Source: Planctomycetaceae bacterium (GTDB lineage: Bacteria > Planctomycetota > Planctomycetia > Pirellulales > Lacipirellulaceae). Taken from it: a stretch of DNA of 64,000 nucleotides. The notes below the pieces were generated by a model, which saw nothing but the letters and a program-made list of their open reading frames with translations, was not told the DNA's origin and searched no databases. Every line of letters begins with the position of its first letter. Within the stretch, counting starts at the first letter, position 1. A program made the translations under genes and the position numbers. The stretch is taken from NCBI GenBank assembly GCA_002702655.1, contig PABB01000075.1, forward strand, positions 1 through 64,000. The letters run 5' to 3'. This document shows, in pieces, positions 42,401 through 50,892 of the stretch.

Positions 42401-42558
42401 TGGCCAAGCCGGCGGCCGGCGGCGGCAACGCTCGCAGCGAGCAGTTCGCCGGTTTCCAGACCGACGCCCCCAGTTGCGACAACTGCGGCTCCATCACGGT
42501 CCGCAACGGCAACTGCTACCTGTGTCACAACTGCGGCAACAGCATGGGGTGTTCATGA
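39454..42558 (+). CDS. nrdJ: Vitamin B12-dependent ribonucleotide reductase (class II)
   Basis: Reduces ribonucleotides to deoxyribonucleotides using adenosylcobalamin to make the thiyl radical; works with or without oxygen. 1034 residues. N-terminal: [20 protein letters not shown]. Substrate/active-site blocks: [80 protein letters not shown] and [20 protein letters not shown]. The C-terminal end has a variable linker and then [20 protein letters not shown], a metal-type Cys cluster seen in long NrdJ proteins. A strong AGGAGG lies 7 bases before ATG 39454. Two family-B palindromes follow the gene. Confidence 0.96.
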   Translation: [1034 protein letters not shown]

Positions 42559-42573
42559 TTTGACAAGTGGCAG

Positions 42574-42604
42574 TTAGCGCCCGGCCAGTGGCCGGGGGCT
42601 AATT
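42574..42604. repeat. Palindrome family B, copy 2
   Basis: TTAGCGCCCGGCCAGTGGCC followed by GGGGGCTAATT. It begins 15 bases after the nrdJ stop codon and carries compensating changes relative to the other copies (GGCC/GGCC in place of GGTC/GACC), so the pairing is kept while the sequence drifts. Confidence 0.8.
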
Positions 42605-42677
42605 GATTCACGCCGGCTGTCCGTTGCAGGACGCGTGGGGCAGTGACGCCCGCGGGCAGCCGTTTTCGCCCGACGCA

Positions 42678-42709
42678 CTGAGCCCCCGGTCATTGACCGG
42701 GGGCTCAAT
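42678..42709. repeat. Palindrome family B, copy 3
   Basis: CTGAGCCCCCGGTCATTGAC followed by CGGGGGCTCAAT. The arms GAGCCCCCGGTCA and TGACCGGGGGCTC are exact complements around a 1-2 base centre. It lies in the 369-base spacer 42559-42927 after nrdJ, which otherwise shows no gene. Confidence 0.82.
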
Positions 42710-42927
42710 GCATTTATGGAGCGACCGGCGCCAGCAGGTCCCGCGGCCGATTTCGCGGGGAACACCACGCGCGACTCGCTTATGCAACTGGACGGCACGG
42801 ACGCGCGGCGGGTATGGTTCAAGCAGCCGCCGCATGGGCGCTCGCCGGCCATACGTGCTTTGCCCGCCAGCGTCGCCAGATTTTCCCAACCGCGTGACCC
42901 ACGAGGGGCGTCGCCGCGCCGATTTCG

Positions 42928-43785
42928 ATGCGTTCATTTCCGCTGTATTGCACCATTTCTCCCCAGTCGCTCATTCTTCTGCTCGCTGCAGTGTTGGCAT
43001 TGCCCGCGGGCTGCGGGCCCAAGGGGGAGCAGGCCGCGGATGGCGACGCGGCGGTCGCGCCGGCGGAATCGGTCGACGATGCGGCGGCCCCCAGCAACGG
43101 CGAACCGGACGACGCCACCCCCGACGCCGACGCGGGCCGCGCCGGGGACACGGCCACAGAGGAGTCGCCCGAGGCGCCGGCCGAGGAAGCCGCGCCGCCT
43201 GAGAGTATGCGCGACACGTTCAATCGCGGCATCGAGGTTGTGCGCGCCACCGGCATCGAGGACGACGCGCTGGGCGTCGGCGACAAGGCCGTTGACGGCG
43301 AGTTGATTGACTCGACCGGCGAAACGGTCCGCCTGAGCGAGTTGTGGAACGAGAAGCCGCTGGTCGTGGTCTGGTATCGCGGCGGCTGGTGCCCGTTCTG
43401 CAACGGTCACCTCAAGGAACTGCAGGCCGCGTTGCCGCAAATCAATGACGCGGGCGCCACCGTCGTGGCCATCTCGCCCGAGTTGCCCGAGAAGGCCGCC
43501 GACACGGCCGCCAACAATGAGCTCGCGTTCACGGTGCTGACGGATCTGAACAACGAGTTGGCGCGGCAGTACAAGCTGGTGTTCAAACTGCCGGACTTTA
43601 TCGAGCCGATCTACCGCGAGCGGATCCAACTGGAAAGGTACAACGGCGACGACAGCTACGAGCTGCCGCTGTCGGCCACCTACGTGATCGATCGCGATGG
43701 CGTCATCCGCTACGCGTTTCTGGACGCCGACTACAAACAGCGGGCCGAGCCGCAGGAGATTCTGGCGGCGCTCGCGGAACTATGA
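42928..43785 (+). CDS. Lipoprotein peroxiredoxin-like (AhpC/TSA) protein
   Basis: 285 residues. A lipoprotein signal peptide ends in the lipobox LPAGC (ILLLAAVLALPAGCGPKGEQ), which Lgt and the signal peptidase would process. An Ala/Asp/Glu-rich linker runs to about 90, then a thioredoxin-fold domain with KPLVVVWYRGGWCPFCNGHL: the CPFC pair is the likely peroxidatic/resolving site. The remainder (VVAISPELPEKAADTAANNE, LPLSATYVIDRDGVIRYAFL) fits the PRX-like2/AhpC group. It probably reduces peroxides at the periplasmic face of a membrane. Confidence 0.88.
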   Translation: MRSFPLYCTISPQSLILLLAAVLALPAGCGPKGEQAADGDAAVAPAESVDDAAAPSNGEPDDATPDADAGRAGDTATEESPEAPAEEAAPPESMRDTFNRGIEVVRATGIEDDALGVGDKAVDGELIDSTGETVRLSELWNEKPLVVVWYRGGWCPFCNGHLKELQAALPQINDAGATVVAISPELPEKAADTAANNELAFTVLTDLNNELARQYKLVFKLPDFIEPIYRERIQLERYNGDDSYELPLSATYVIDRDGVIRYAFLDADYKQRAEPQEILAALAEL

Positions 43786-43801
43786 TTGGGCGCCGCGGCG
43801 G

Positions 43802-44737
43802 TCACGTTTCGGCGATGGTCGGCTCCTCTGGGGCCGCATCCGTTGCTTTGGCCGCTGGCGGTCGCTTCCCGCCCAGTGCAATCGCGTTGGCCGCCACGAT
43901 GCAGGCGGCGCCCGCGAGCATGGCGCTGCTGACCTGCTCTCCGATGGCGAAGTAATTGACGGTCAGCACAGTCGGCAATTGCAGGTATGCCAGCACGCTG
44001 GTGATGGCGATGGGCAGCTCGGTCGTGGCATGCACCCACAGCAGGTGCCCGACCAGGGTGACGACGATCCCCAGGTGGATGAGCTTCCAGATGTCGGTTG
44101 TGTCGCGACCCCACTCGCGCGACGCGGGGGCGCAGGCCAGGAAGATGCACAGGCCGAAGGCGAATTGGCCCCAGGTGCGCACGTCGTTGTCGAGCTGCGC
44201 GTAGCGCTGATGCAGCAGCGGCAGCGCGGCGTAGGTCGTGCCGCTGAGAATGGCGACGATCAGGCCCAGCAGGTAATCGTCGCCGGTGGCGCCGTCGCCT
44301 GCCGGCAGGCAAAGCCAACTGCCCAGCATGGCCAGCGCGACGCCGATGATGGTCCGCCAGCCAGGGCGCGGGTGCCCGGCGGCCCACCCCAGCAGCGACA
44401 GTTGCACGCCGTAGGTCGAGAAACCGATGGCGCCGATCGACGCGCTGGCGATCTTGATGCTTGAGAGAAAACAGAGCCAGTGTAAGCCAAAGCACGCTCC
44501 GATCATCGCCAGGGGGGTGAGCGTGGCGAGCGACCAGTCGCCGACTGGGCCGAACGGTCGGCGGCCCTTAAGCGTAAGAATGATGCCCATTCCCGCGGCT
44601 GCCAGAGCCAGTCGGGCGATGCCCAGGGCGACCGCGTCGAAGTGAATTGTCCGAATACACGCCGGCACGCTGCCAAACAGCAGCACGGCGGCGATTCCTT
44701 TGAGCAGCGGCGACGGGCGATTGATCACAGGGGCCAT
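43802..44737 (-). CDS. EamA/DMT-family transporter
   Basis: 311-residue integral membrane protein with about ten helices in two EamA repeats: LLKGIAAVLLFGSVPACIRT to LSLLGWAAGHPRPGWRTIIG, and DDYLLGLIVAILSGTTYAAL to SAMLAGAACIVAANAIALGG. The EamA pattern FSTYGVQLSLLG and LAYLQLPTVLTVNYFAIGEQ is clear. ATG 44737 is used; the longer frame to 44986 is repeat-like. Family members export amino acids, nucleobases or drugs; substrate cannot be inferred. It converges on the peroxiredoxin gene with a 16-base gap. Confidence 0.88.
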   Translation of the reverse strand: MAPVINRPSPLLKGIAAVLLFGSVPACIRTIHFDAVALGIARLALAAAGMGIILTLKGRRPFGPVGDWSLATLTPLAMIGACFGLHWLCFLSSIKIASASIGAIGFSTYGVQLSLLGWAAGHPRPGWRTIIGVALAMLGSWLCLPAGDGATGDDYLLGLIVAILSGTTYAALPLLHQRYAQLDNDVRTWGQFAFGLCIFLACAPASREWGRDTTDIWKLIHLGIVVTLVGHLLWVHATTELPIAITSVLAYLQLPTVLTVNYFAIGEQVSSAMLAGAACIVAANAIALGGKRPPAAKATDAAPEEPTIAET

Positions 44738-45054
44738 TCTGCGCAAAGGCAATAAATGCGGTTGTTTATGAGGTGATTTGCGGGAAATCCCGGGCGAATG
44801 ACGGCTGGCGCGCGTCGCTGCGCCCGTCGTCGCGGCGGGCGGGCGTTGCTTGCTCCGGGATTGCCCCTCAGATACATTGGAACCGGTCGAGAGCCGCGGG
44901 AAAACCGTGGTCCGGTCGCGGTGTCTCCGCTGCGTCCCGGCATGTCTCGGGTTTTCTTGCCTTTGCTGTTGCACCGCCGTTCGCACGACAATCCCCCGTA
45001 GTTTGCGCGTCGGCCGTTGCTCCCATTGTTTATTGCTACGAGGTAACTGACACT
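44738..45054. other. Divergent promoter spacer
   Basis: 317 bases between the transporter and the oxidoreductase genes. Both promoters must be here; no -10/-35 pair stands out. Just before the oxidoreductase start, GAGGTAAC at 45040-45047 is a good ribosome site. Confidence 0.4.
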
Positions 45055-46410
45055 ATGGCTTCGCAATCGAAAGGCGCATCGCGCCGTGATTTCCTCAAGA
45101 CATCGGCGGCGGCCGGCGTTGGATTCTGGGTGGCCGGCGGGGTGGCCGCGCGGGCGAGCACGTCGCCCAACGAGCAATTGCAGATCGCCGGCGTCGGCGT
45201 CAACGGCAAAGGCCGGAGCGACGTGAAGAACGCCTCGCGGTTCGGCAAGATCTTCGCCGTGTGCGACGCCGACCGCACGTTCCTGAACCAATCGGCGCGG
45301 GTCTACAAGACCGATCACGCCTACACCGATTTCCGCGAAATGTTTGATCGCCTGGGCGATCAGATCGACGTGGTCACGGTCAGCACGCCGGATCACTGCC
45401 ACGCCGTTGTCGCCGCCAAGGCGATGAAAATGGGCAAGCACGTCTACTGCCAGAAGCCGCTGACCAAGAGCATTTGGGAAGCCCGCGAGTTGCAGAAGAT
45501 TGCCAAGGACACGGGCGTGGTGACCCAGATGGGCAACCAGTTCACCGCGTACGAGCCGATGCGCAAGGCCGCCTACCAGGTCCGCGGCGGGCAACTGGGC
45601 AATGTTAGCGAAGTGCACGTGTGGACCAACCGGCCGATCTGGCCGCAGGGCGAAGAGCGTCCCGAGCCCAAGCCGATTCCCAACACGCTGAACTGGGAGG
45701 CGTGGCTCGGCCCGGCGCCCTATCGGCCCTACGCCGACGGCTATCACACGTTCAAGTGGCGCGGCTGGTGGGACTTCGGCACCGGCGCCCTGGGCGACAT
45801 GGCCTGCCACACCTGCAACCTGCCGTTTATGGCGCTCAACATGCGGGACCCCGTGAGCGTCGAGGCCGAAACCTCCGGTCACAATCAGGACAGCTATCCC
45901 GAGTGGTCGCAGATCAAATTCGAGTTCCCCGCACTCGACGGTCGGGCGCCGTTCACCCTGTACTGGTACGACGGCACGAAGCTGCCGCCGGACTCGTTGA
46001 CTGCTCAGTTCCTGGAGGGCGGCAGCGGCGGCCAGCCGAAGAAGCTCAACGCGAGCGGCTGCATCATGGTGGGCGACAAGGCGACGATGTACGCCGCGGG
46101 CGACTACGCCCAGGACGGCATCGAGCTGAACACCGACGACGAGTGGCTGGAAGTCGACTACCCCAAGCCGGCGGGCGAACCCGAACTGGGGCACGTGCAG
46201 GAGTTCTACGATGCGATTCACGACCGTTCGAAGACGGCCGTGTCGAACATCGCCGACTACTCCGGTCCGCTGACCGAAACGATCCTGCTGGGCAATCTGG
46301 CCGTGTGGCAGCCCGGCAAGGTCGAGTGGGACGCGGCCACGATCACCCCGGGCGACAGCTCGCTGATGAAGATCGTGAAGCCGGAATACCGCTGGGGTTA
46401 CGAGCTGTAA
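45055..46410 (+). CDS. Tat-exported Gfo/Idh/MocA-family oxidoreductase
   Basis: 451 residues. The N-terminus SRRDFLKTSAAAGVGFWVAG is a twin-arginine signal, so the protein is exported folded with its NAD(P) cofactor. The Rossmann part contains QIAGVGVNGKGRSDVKN, VVTVSTPDHCHAVVAAKAMK and the family's catalytic-lysine motif GKHVYCQKPLTKSIWEAREL. The C-terminal alpha/beta domain starts with the Trp-rich WEAWLGPAPYRPYADGY and ends at KIVKPEYRWGYEL. Planctomycetes carry many such secreted Gfo/Idh/MocA proteins, thought to oxidise sugars or inositol-like substrates. The start ATG 45055 is supported by GAGGTAAC. Confidence 0.93.
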   Translation: MASQSKGASRRDFLKTSAAAGVGFWVAGGVAARASTSPNEQLQIAGVGVNGKGRSDVKNASRFGKIFAVCDADRTFLNQSARVYKTDHAYTDFREMFDRLGDQIDVVTVSTPDHCHAVVAAKAMKMGKHVYCQKPLTKSIWEARELQKIAKDTGVVTQMGNQFTAYEPMRKAAYQVRGGQLGNVSEVHVWTNRPIWPQGEERPEPKPIPNTLNWEAWLGPAPYRPYADGYHTFKWRGWWDFGTGALGDMACHTCNLPFMALNMRDPVSVEAETSGHNQDSYPEWSQIKFEFPALDGRAPFTLYWYDGTKLPPDSLTAQFLEGGSGGQPKKLNASGCIMVGDKATMYAAGDYAQDGIELNTDDEWLEVDYPKPAGEPELGHVQEFYDAIHDRSKTAVSNIADYSGPLTETILLGNLAVWQPGKVEWDAATITPGDSSLMKIVKPEYRWGYEL

Positions 46411-46446
46411 ACGCAGCGGCGTGACCTCCAGAGCAAATTCGCAACG

Positions 46447-46481
46447 CAGGCCCCGGGGGCGACCTCGGGGCCTGTTTTGTT
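46447..46481 (+). terminator. Intrinsic terminator of the oxidoreductase gene
   Basis: Stem CAGGCCCCG (46447-46455) and CGGGGCCTG (46466-46474), loop GGGGCGACCT, followed by TTTTGTT. It is 36 bases beyond the stop codon. The sequence around it differs from the dispersed repeat families. Confidence 0.8.
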
Positions 46482-46497
46482 AGCACTTTTCCACGGC

Positions 46498-46646
46498 TCA
46501 CCACAGAGAACACGGAGAGCACAGAGAAGGCTGACCGTGCGGCGTGGACTTCACGACAGACTCAGCAATGCAACAATGGACTTGGCAGAGGGGAAGGTGA
46601 TCCAACAGTTGGGTCGACTCTGTGCCCTCTGTGTTCTCCGTGGTGA
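46498..46646. repeat. Family F inverted repeat (CACAGAGAACACGGAGA)
   Basis: TCACCACAGAGAACACGGAG followed by AGCACAGA (46498-46525) and its inverse (46619-46646, TCTGTGCCCTCTGTGTTCTC then CGTGGTGA) match at 25 of 28 positions, 93 bases apart. The right arm ends 36 bases before the next start codon. I recall this phrase as scattered in planctomycete genomes. It could form a long hairpin in the leader of the next gene. Confidence 0.8.
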
Positions 46647-46682
46647 AAACTCTTCGTTCGCAGTGGCAAAGGTGATTGCGCG

Positions 46683-47843
46683 ATGGCGCTGCCCGACGCA
46701 AATTCGAGTTTCGACGAGATCGCCGCCGGGGACGCGGCGGACGTGTTCGCCCGCGCTGCGCGGGCGCTGGTGGCCGCGGGCGATTTTCATCGCCTGTTCG
46801 AGTTGCGGCTGCTCGAGCGGCAGCACGAGTTGGGATTGCCGGCTGGTCGGCGGCAGTCGTTTGACGAGGTCGACGAGGCGGTGCGCGAGCCGCTGGAGCG
46901 CGGCTATCTGGCGGCGTGCCGCGAAGCGGGCGCCCTGCTGGCCGAGGCTGGCCGGCTGCGCGAGGCGTGGGTCTATCTGCGACCCACCGGCGAGAAAGCG
47001 CTGCTGCGCGAGAAGCTGGCGCGGCTCAATCCCGCAGAGAGCGAACTCGACGAACTGGTCGAGTTGGCGCTGTTCGAGGGCGTCGACCCCGAACGCGGCT
47101 TCGCCTGGCTGTTGGGCCGCAGCGGTACGTGCAACGCGATCACCACGTTGGACGGCTTGCAGCCGCAGTTGACGCCGGCCGACATGCGGGCCTGCACCGC
47201 GGTGCTGGTGCGGCACGTGTACGGCGAGTTGCGCGGCAATCTGCGCGGGCATCTTAATCGGCTGACTGGCGAGGCGCCCCCCGACCTGTCGGTTCGCGAC
47301 CTGGTCGCGCAGTACCCGCAACTGACTGCCGAGGGGGACTACCATCTCGACCCGTCGCATCTGGCGAGCACGGTGCGCAACGCGCGAGTGCTGGAGGAGC
47401 CAGCGTTGGTCGAGAAAGCGCTACAGTTGGCGGAGTACGGCGCCCACCTGCCCGCGGATCTGCAGTATCCCGGCGAGCCGCCGTTTGAGCAGCTCTACGA
47501 GTCGCATCGGTTGTTGTTTGCCGCCACGTTGGGCCGCGAACAAGACGTGGCCGCAGCGCGGGAGTTTTTCGCAGCCGAGGCGCGGCGGGCGACTTCGGCG
47601 CCATCGGGTCACGTGGCGTTGGAAACGCTGCTGGTGCTGCTGATGCGCGTGGGCGACCCGGCCGCGGCGCTGGACGCGTACGCCGAGTTGGCCCCCGCGG
47701 AGGTCGAGCTTTCGCCGTATGCGCCTACGCCACTGGAGCTGGCGATGGCCAGCGGCGAGTGGGAGCAGTACGAACAGCTGTGCCGCTCGCGCAATGACGT
47801 GGTGGGATTTGCCGGCGGATTGCTCGCGCGGACGAAGCGGTGA
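46683..47843 (+). CDS. Predicted all-helical soluble protein, function unknown
   Basis: 386 residues, rich in Ala, Leu, Glu and Arg with a strong helical pattern suggestive of TPR-like or HEAT-like repeats (FARAARALVAAGDFHRLFEL, GYLAACREAGALLAEAGRLR, ALETLLVLLMRVGDPAAALD). No signal peptide or membrane helix is present. Motifs such as PERGFAWLLGRSGTCNAITT and YPGEPPFEQLYESHRLLFAA may identify a planctomycete family, but I cannot name it. The two flanking genes point away from it or converge. Confidence 0.72.
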   Translation: MALPDANSSFDEIAAGDAADVFARAARALVAAGDFHRLFELRLLERQHELGLPAGRRQSFDEVDEAVREPLERGYLAACREAGALLAEAGRLREAWVYLRPTGEKALLREKLARLNPAESELDELVELALFEGVDPERGFAWLLGRSGTCNAITTLDGLQPQLTPADMRACTAVLVRHVYGELRGNLRGHLNRLTGEAPPDLSVRDLVAQYPQLTAEGDYHLDPSHLASTVRNARVLEEPALVEKALQLAEYGAHLPADLQYPGEPPFEQLYESHRLLFAATLGREQDVAAAREFFAAEARRATSAPSGHVALETLLVLLMRVGDPAAALDAYAELAPAEVELSPYAPTPLELAMASGEWEQYEQLCRSRNDVVGFAGGLLARTKR

Positions 47844-47868
47844 CGAGGCGGCTGTTTGCCGGGCAACG

Positions 47869-49362
47869 TCAATCGCCATTCGGCGGGGGGCCCGATTCGG
47901 GCCGTGGACCGCGCGGACCGGGACCACGGCGCCCGCGACCGAAGTCTGGCTCAGGCGGCCGTCCGTCAAATTCGCCGGGCGGCGGGCCGAATCCCCGCTC
48001 GCCCTCGCGTGGCGGGCGACCGTCGCGTGGCGGGCCGTCGCGACGACCCCCGTCGGGAAATACCCAGCTCCAATCGCCGCGCGGCCCGTCCCAGCGGGGT
48101 TGGCCCTGCAGGTAGAGCTGCCGGAGCCGGCTTTCGAACTGCTCAGCCGGCAGCGTCAACAACTCGGCGCGGAGTTGCTCGTCCAACTCGTCACTGGCGA
48201 AATACTCTTCCAACTCCTGCCGCGACACGTCGTTTTGCAGAGCCCGCGCCTGGCGAATCCAGATGCGCATCTGCGCGATCTTCTCAGCCGGCGTGGCGAG
48301 ATTCTCAAACGCCTCCTGGGTGCGCTCGGGCAGCGCCGCCTTGCTTTGCATCACGGCGCCAATCACGTCGGCCGGCAACGGGGCGTTGCCGGGGCGGCTG
48401 CGTCGGCCGAAGAACTGCTCGACGCGGGGTCGAGAGGCTCCGACCTGTTTCATCGCGTCGCGAAATGCGCGTTCGAAGTCGCGTAGTTCCTTGTCGGACA
48501 GGGTGAAGTCGTGATTCACCGCCTGCCACGCGAGCGACCGCTTGATTTCCTGCAGCCGTTCGTCGACCGGCATGCCGCGCAGCTCGAATTGCTCGCTGGC
48601 CGGCAGTTGACTGAGCCAGCGGCGATAGGCGATCAGCGTGGCCATCAGTTCCGTCGGATCGTCTTCCGCCGAGATGACTTCCTTGTGCAGGTCGCGCATC
48701 CGCTGCTGCTGCTCGGGGGAGAGCGCCCGGAAGCGATCGTATTGGGCGCTGAGTTCTAGCCGCTGCTGGTCGTCCAACCCGGTCAGCCAGGAGCGGCGGT
48801 CGTCCGTGCGCGCCAGGGCCACCAAATCGGCGGCTTCCTTGTCGACTTCCTCTCCGCTGAGCGTGGCCGCCCGCAGTTCTGCCCCCGACTGGCGCTGGAG
48901 CTGACGCAGGAAGTCGACCGTCTGAAATTGTTGATAGCGATCCACATTGGCGACCACGGGCAGATCGGCCAGCAGGGCGCGATTGGGAGCATCGCGCGCG
49001 ATCCGCACCACGAGAAATCCCAGCAGGGCGGCCGCGGTCGCCGCCAGGGCCGTGGACCACCGCCGCTTGCGCCGCACCACGGGCAGCGCCATCGTCTTGG
49101 CCTCGACTTCGGCCGCCGCCTCGCTGACGACCATTTCCATGGTGGTTCGCGAGAACCGGTCGTCGAGCGTCGTCTTCGGCAGTTCGTCCAGCGCATTCCA
49201 CGTGCGTTCGATCCGCTGCATTTCCTGGCGAAACGATTCGTCGCGCGCCAAACGCTGCTCGACTGTCGCGTTGTCGGCCGGCGGCAGTTCGCCGTCGAGA
49301 TACGCAACAATCTCTTCCAGGCGTCGCTGGGCGTCGTCGGGTGTGTCGGGGGACGTGGTCAT
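47869..49362 (-). CDS. Anti-sigma factor with large C-terminal region
   Basis: 497 residues. N-terminal 75 residues form an anti-sigma-like helical unit (LEEIVAYLDGELPPADNATV) without the Cys/His zinc ligands. One membrane helix follows (STALAATAAALLGFLVVRIA, about 103-122). The large extracytoplasmic part is helical and charged (FRALSPEQQQRMRDLHKEVI, EQFESRLRQLYLQGQPRWDG) and ends in a Pro/Gly/Arg-rich tail after RRDGPPRDGRP. Its ATG overlaps the stop codon of the sigma gene (TGA 49359-49361), so the two are translationally coupled. Confidence 0.82.
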   Translation of the reverse strand: MTTSPDTPDDAQRRLEEIVAYLDGELPPADNATVEQRLARDESFRQEMQRIERTWNALDELPKTTLDDRFSRTTMEMVVSEAAAEVEAKTMALPVVRRKRRWSTALAATAAALLGFLVVRIARDAPNRALLADLPVVANVDRYQQFQTVDFLRQLQRQSGAELRAATLSGEEVDKEAADLVALARTDDRRSWLTGLDDQQRLELSAQYDRFRALSPEQQQRMRDLHKEVISAEDDPTELMATLIAYRRWLSQLPASEQFELRGMPVDERLQEIKRSLAWQAVNHDFTLSDKELRDFERAFRDAMKQVGASRPRVEQFFGRRSRPGNAPLPADVIGAVMQSKAALPERTQEAFENLATPAEKIAQMRIWIRQARALQNDVSRQELEEYFASDELDEQLRAELLTLPAEQFESRLRQLYLQGQPRWDGPRGDWSWVFPDGGRRDGPPRDGRPPREGERGFGPPPGEFDGRPPEPDFGRGRRGPGPRGPRPESGPPPNGD

Positions 49363-50009
49363 TGGTCAGACAAACCTTCGGCCCGTACGCCTTGTTGGAG
49401 GTACGGTTCGATGATGTCGCGCAAGTTGGCGCGGGCGCGCGAGAGGAGCGATTTGACAGCCGACGGGGTGAGGCCCATGACCTCGGCGATTTCTTCGTAG
49501 CTGAGATGCTCGAATTTGTTCAGCAGCACGGCTTCGCGTTGGCGGTCGCTGAGCGTGGTGACGGCCATTTCGACGATGTCGCGCAGCTCGGCCTTGTCGA
49601 GCAGTCGTTGGGGCATCATGCCGCTGGCGTCCATGGCGGCGGACTCCAGGGTATTGGCGCCCGAGTCGGCGCCCGGGGCCGGCGCCAGGTTGATTTCCTT
49701 GCGGCGCGCCGCGGCTCGTCGCGAGTTGGACGCCACGTTGTGGGCAATCGTGAACAGCCACGTCGAAAACTTTGATCCCGGCACGTACCGCTTGCGCGAC
49801 CGGTACACGCGCAGGAACACCTCCTGGGCCAGGTCCTCGGCCGCGTCGCGGCGGCCGGTGAGGTGCATCATCAGCGACGCCACGCGGCTCTGGTACCGCA
49901 GCATCAATTCCTCGAACGCCCGCGCATCGTCGTCCCGCACGCGCAGCATCAGCCGCACGTCAGGATCTTGTGCCGTGTAGCGTTGGGCGGTGGAATCGGT
50001 GATCGACAC
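49359..50009 (-). CDS. ECF RNA polymerase sigma factor
   Basis: 216 residues from GTG 50009. Sigma-2: FEELMLRYQSRVASLMMHLT, AAEDLAQEVFLRVYRSRKRY, SKFSTWLFTIAHNVASNSRR. Sigma-4 HTH: LSYEEIAEVMGLTPSAVKSL followed by LSRARANLRDII. The linker between the two regions is long (about 30 residues, AAMDASGMMP). The GTG follows a GGCCCCTCGG stretch; a TTG at 50093 would add 28 residues. It forms an operon with the anti-sigma gene by a 4-base overlap. Confidence 0.93.
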   Translation of the reverse strand: MSITDSTAQRYTAQDPDVRLMLRVRDDDARAFEELMLRYQSRVASLMMHLTGRRDAAEDLAQEVFLRVYRSRKRYVPGSKFSTWLFTIAHNVASNSRRAAARRKEINLAPAPGADSGANTLESAAMDASGMMPQRLLDKAELRDIVEMAVTTLSDRQREAVLLNKFEHLSYEEIAEVMGLTPSAVKSLLSRARANLRDIIEPYLQQGVRAEGLSDQ

Positions 50010-50139
50010 CCGAGGGGCCTCGCAGCGGGGCGAATCGTCGCAGAGCGGCTCGTCGACGTGCGCGAGCCGTCCCTCAGTATACAAACCCCGCACCGGCAGC
50101 GGAGTTTCGCCCCACGAAGGCAGCGGCCCGCGAGTTCGC

Positions 50140-50892
50140 CTACAGCAGGCTGTCGAGCAACAGCCGCATTTTCCGCATTTCCGCTTTGTGCTCGAATCCC
50201 TCCAGCGGCGTCATGTCGACCGTCAGGGCGCGGTTGTACCCGACGGCTTGCAACTGGCTGATCAGCTTGCCGTAATCGACTTCGCCCTGTCCGACGCGCA
50301 CGTAGAGCTTGCTCTTGGTGGAGTCGCGCAGGTAGACGTGGCAGACGTGGGGTAGCACTTTCGAGAAGTCGCGGCCCTGGCGGGGGCCGGCGATATAGTG
50401 ACTGGGGTCGAGCGCCAGGGCCAGGCCCTTGACTGTGTCGCACAACACGACGGCCGTGTCGGGGTCTTCGGTCATGCAGCCAATGGTCGTCTTCAGTCCC
50501 ACCAGGCAGCCCTCCAGGGACGCCGTTTTGACCAGCCCGCGGAGCCGCTCGATCTCCTCGTTGAAGGGGGTGCCCAATTCGGCCGCCGGGACGATCAGCG
50601 GCACGATCCGCAGCGCCTTGGCCATCTTGCAGCAGGCGGCGAATTTTTCGTGGTACTGCGGGTCGTCGGCCGGCACGTCGTAGAACAGCGACGCGACGGT
50701 CAGCCGGTGCGTGTCGCGGAAGATCTCCAGGGCCTTGTCCGGCTCGTTGAGCACAGTGGATGGCCGGCACCAGGCTGTCGAATCCTCGGCCAGACGCAGC
50801 TCGACGGCCGTGTACTGCAGGTCGACCAGCGTGGGCAGGACCTCATCCTTGGGCAGATTGGGGAAACACTCCGCGGTAGCGCAGACGAACAC
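50140..50892 (-). CDS. Sugar phosphate isomerase/epimerase-like TIM-barrel protein
   Basis: 250 residues in one AP-endonuclease-2/xylose-isomerase-like TIM barrel. Metal/substrate positions are likely in CLVGLKTTIGCMTEDPDTAV, LALALDPSHYIAGP and LPHVCHVYLRDSTKSKLYVR. The C-terminus GQGEVDYGKLISQLQAVGYN is the usual end of such barrels. The GTG at 50892 is the first start in frame. Substrate unknown; many members act on inositol or rare sugars, which would suit the exported Gfo/Idh/MocA protein 4 kb away, but that link is speculative. Confidence 0.85.
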   Translation of the reverse strand: MFVCATAECFPNLPKDEVLPTLVDLQYTAVELRLAEDSTAWCRPSTVLNEPDKALEIFRDTHRLTVASLFYDVPADDPQYHEKFAACCKMAKALRIVPLIVPAAELGTPFNEEIERLRGLVKTASLEGCLVGLKTTIGCMTEDPDTAVVLCDTVKGLALALDPSHYIAGPRQGRDFSKVLPHVCHVYLRDSTKSKLYVRVGQGEVDYGKLISQLQAVGYNRALTVDMTPLEGFEHKAEMRKMRLLLDSLL

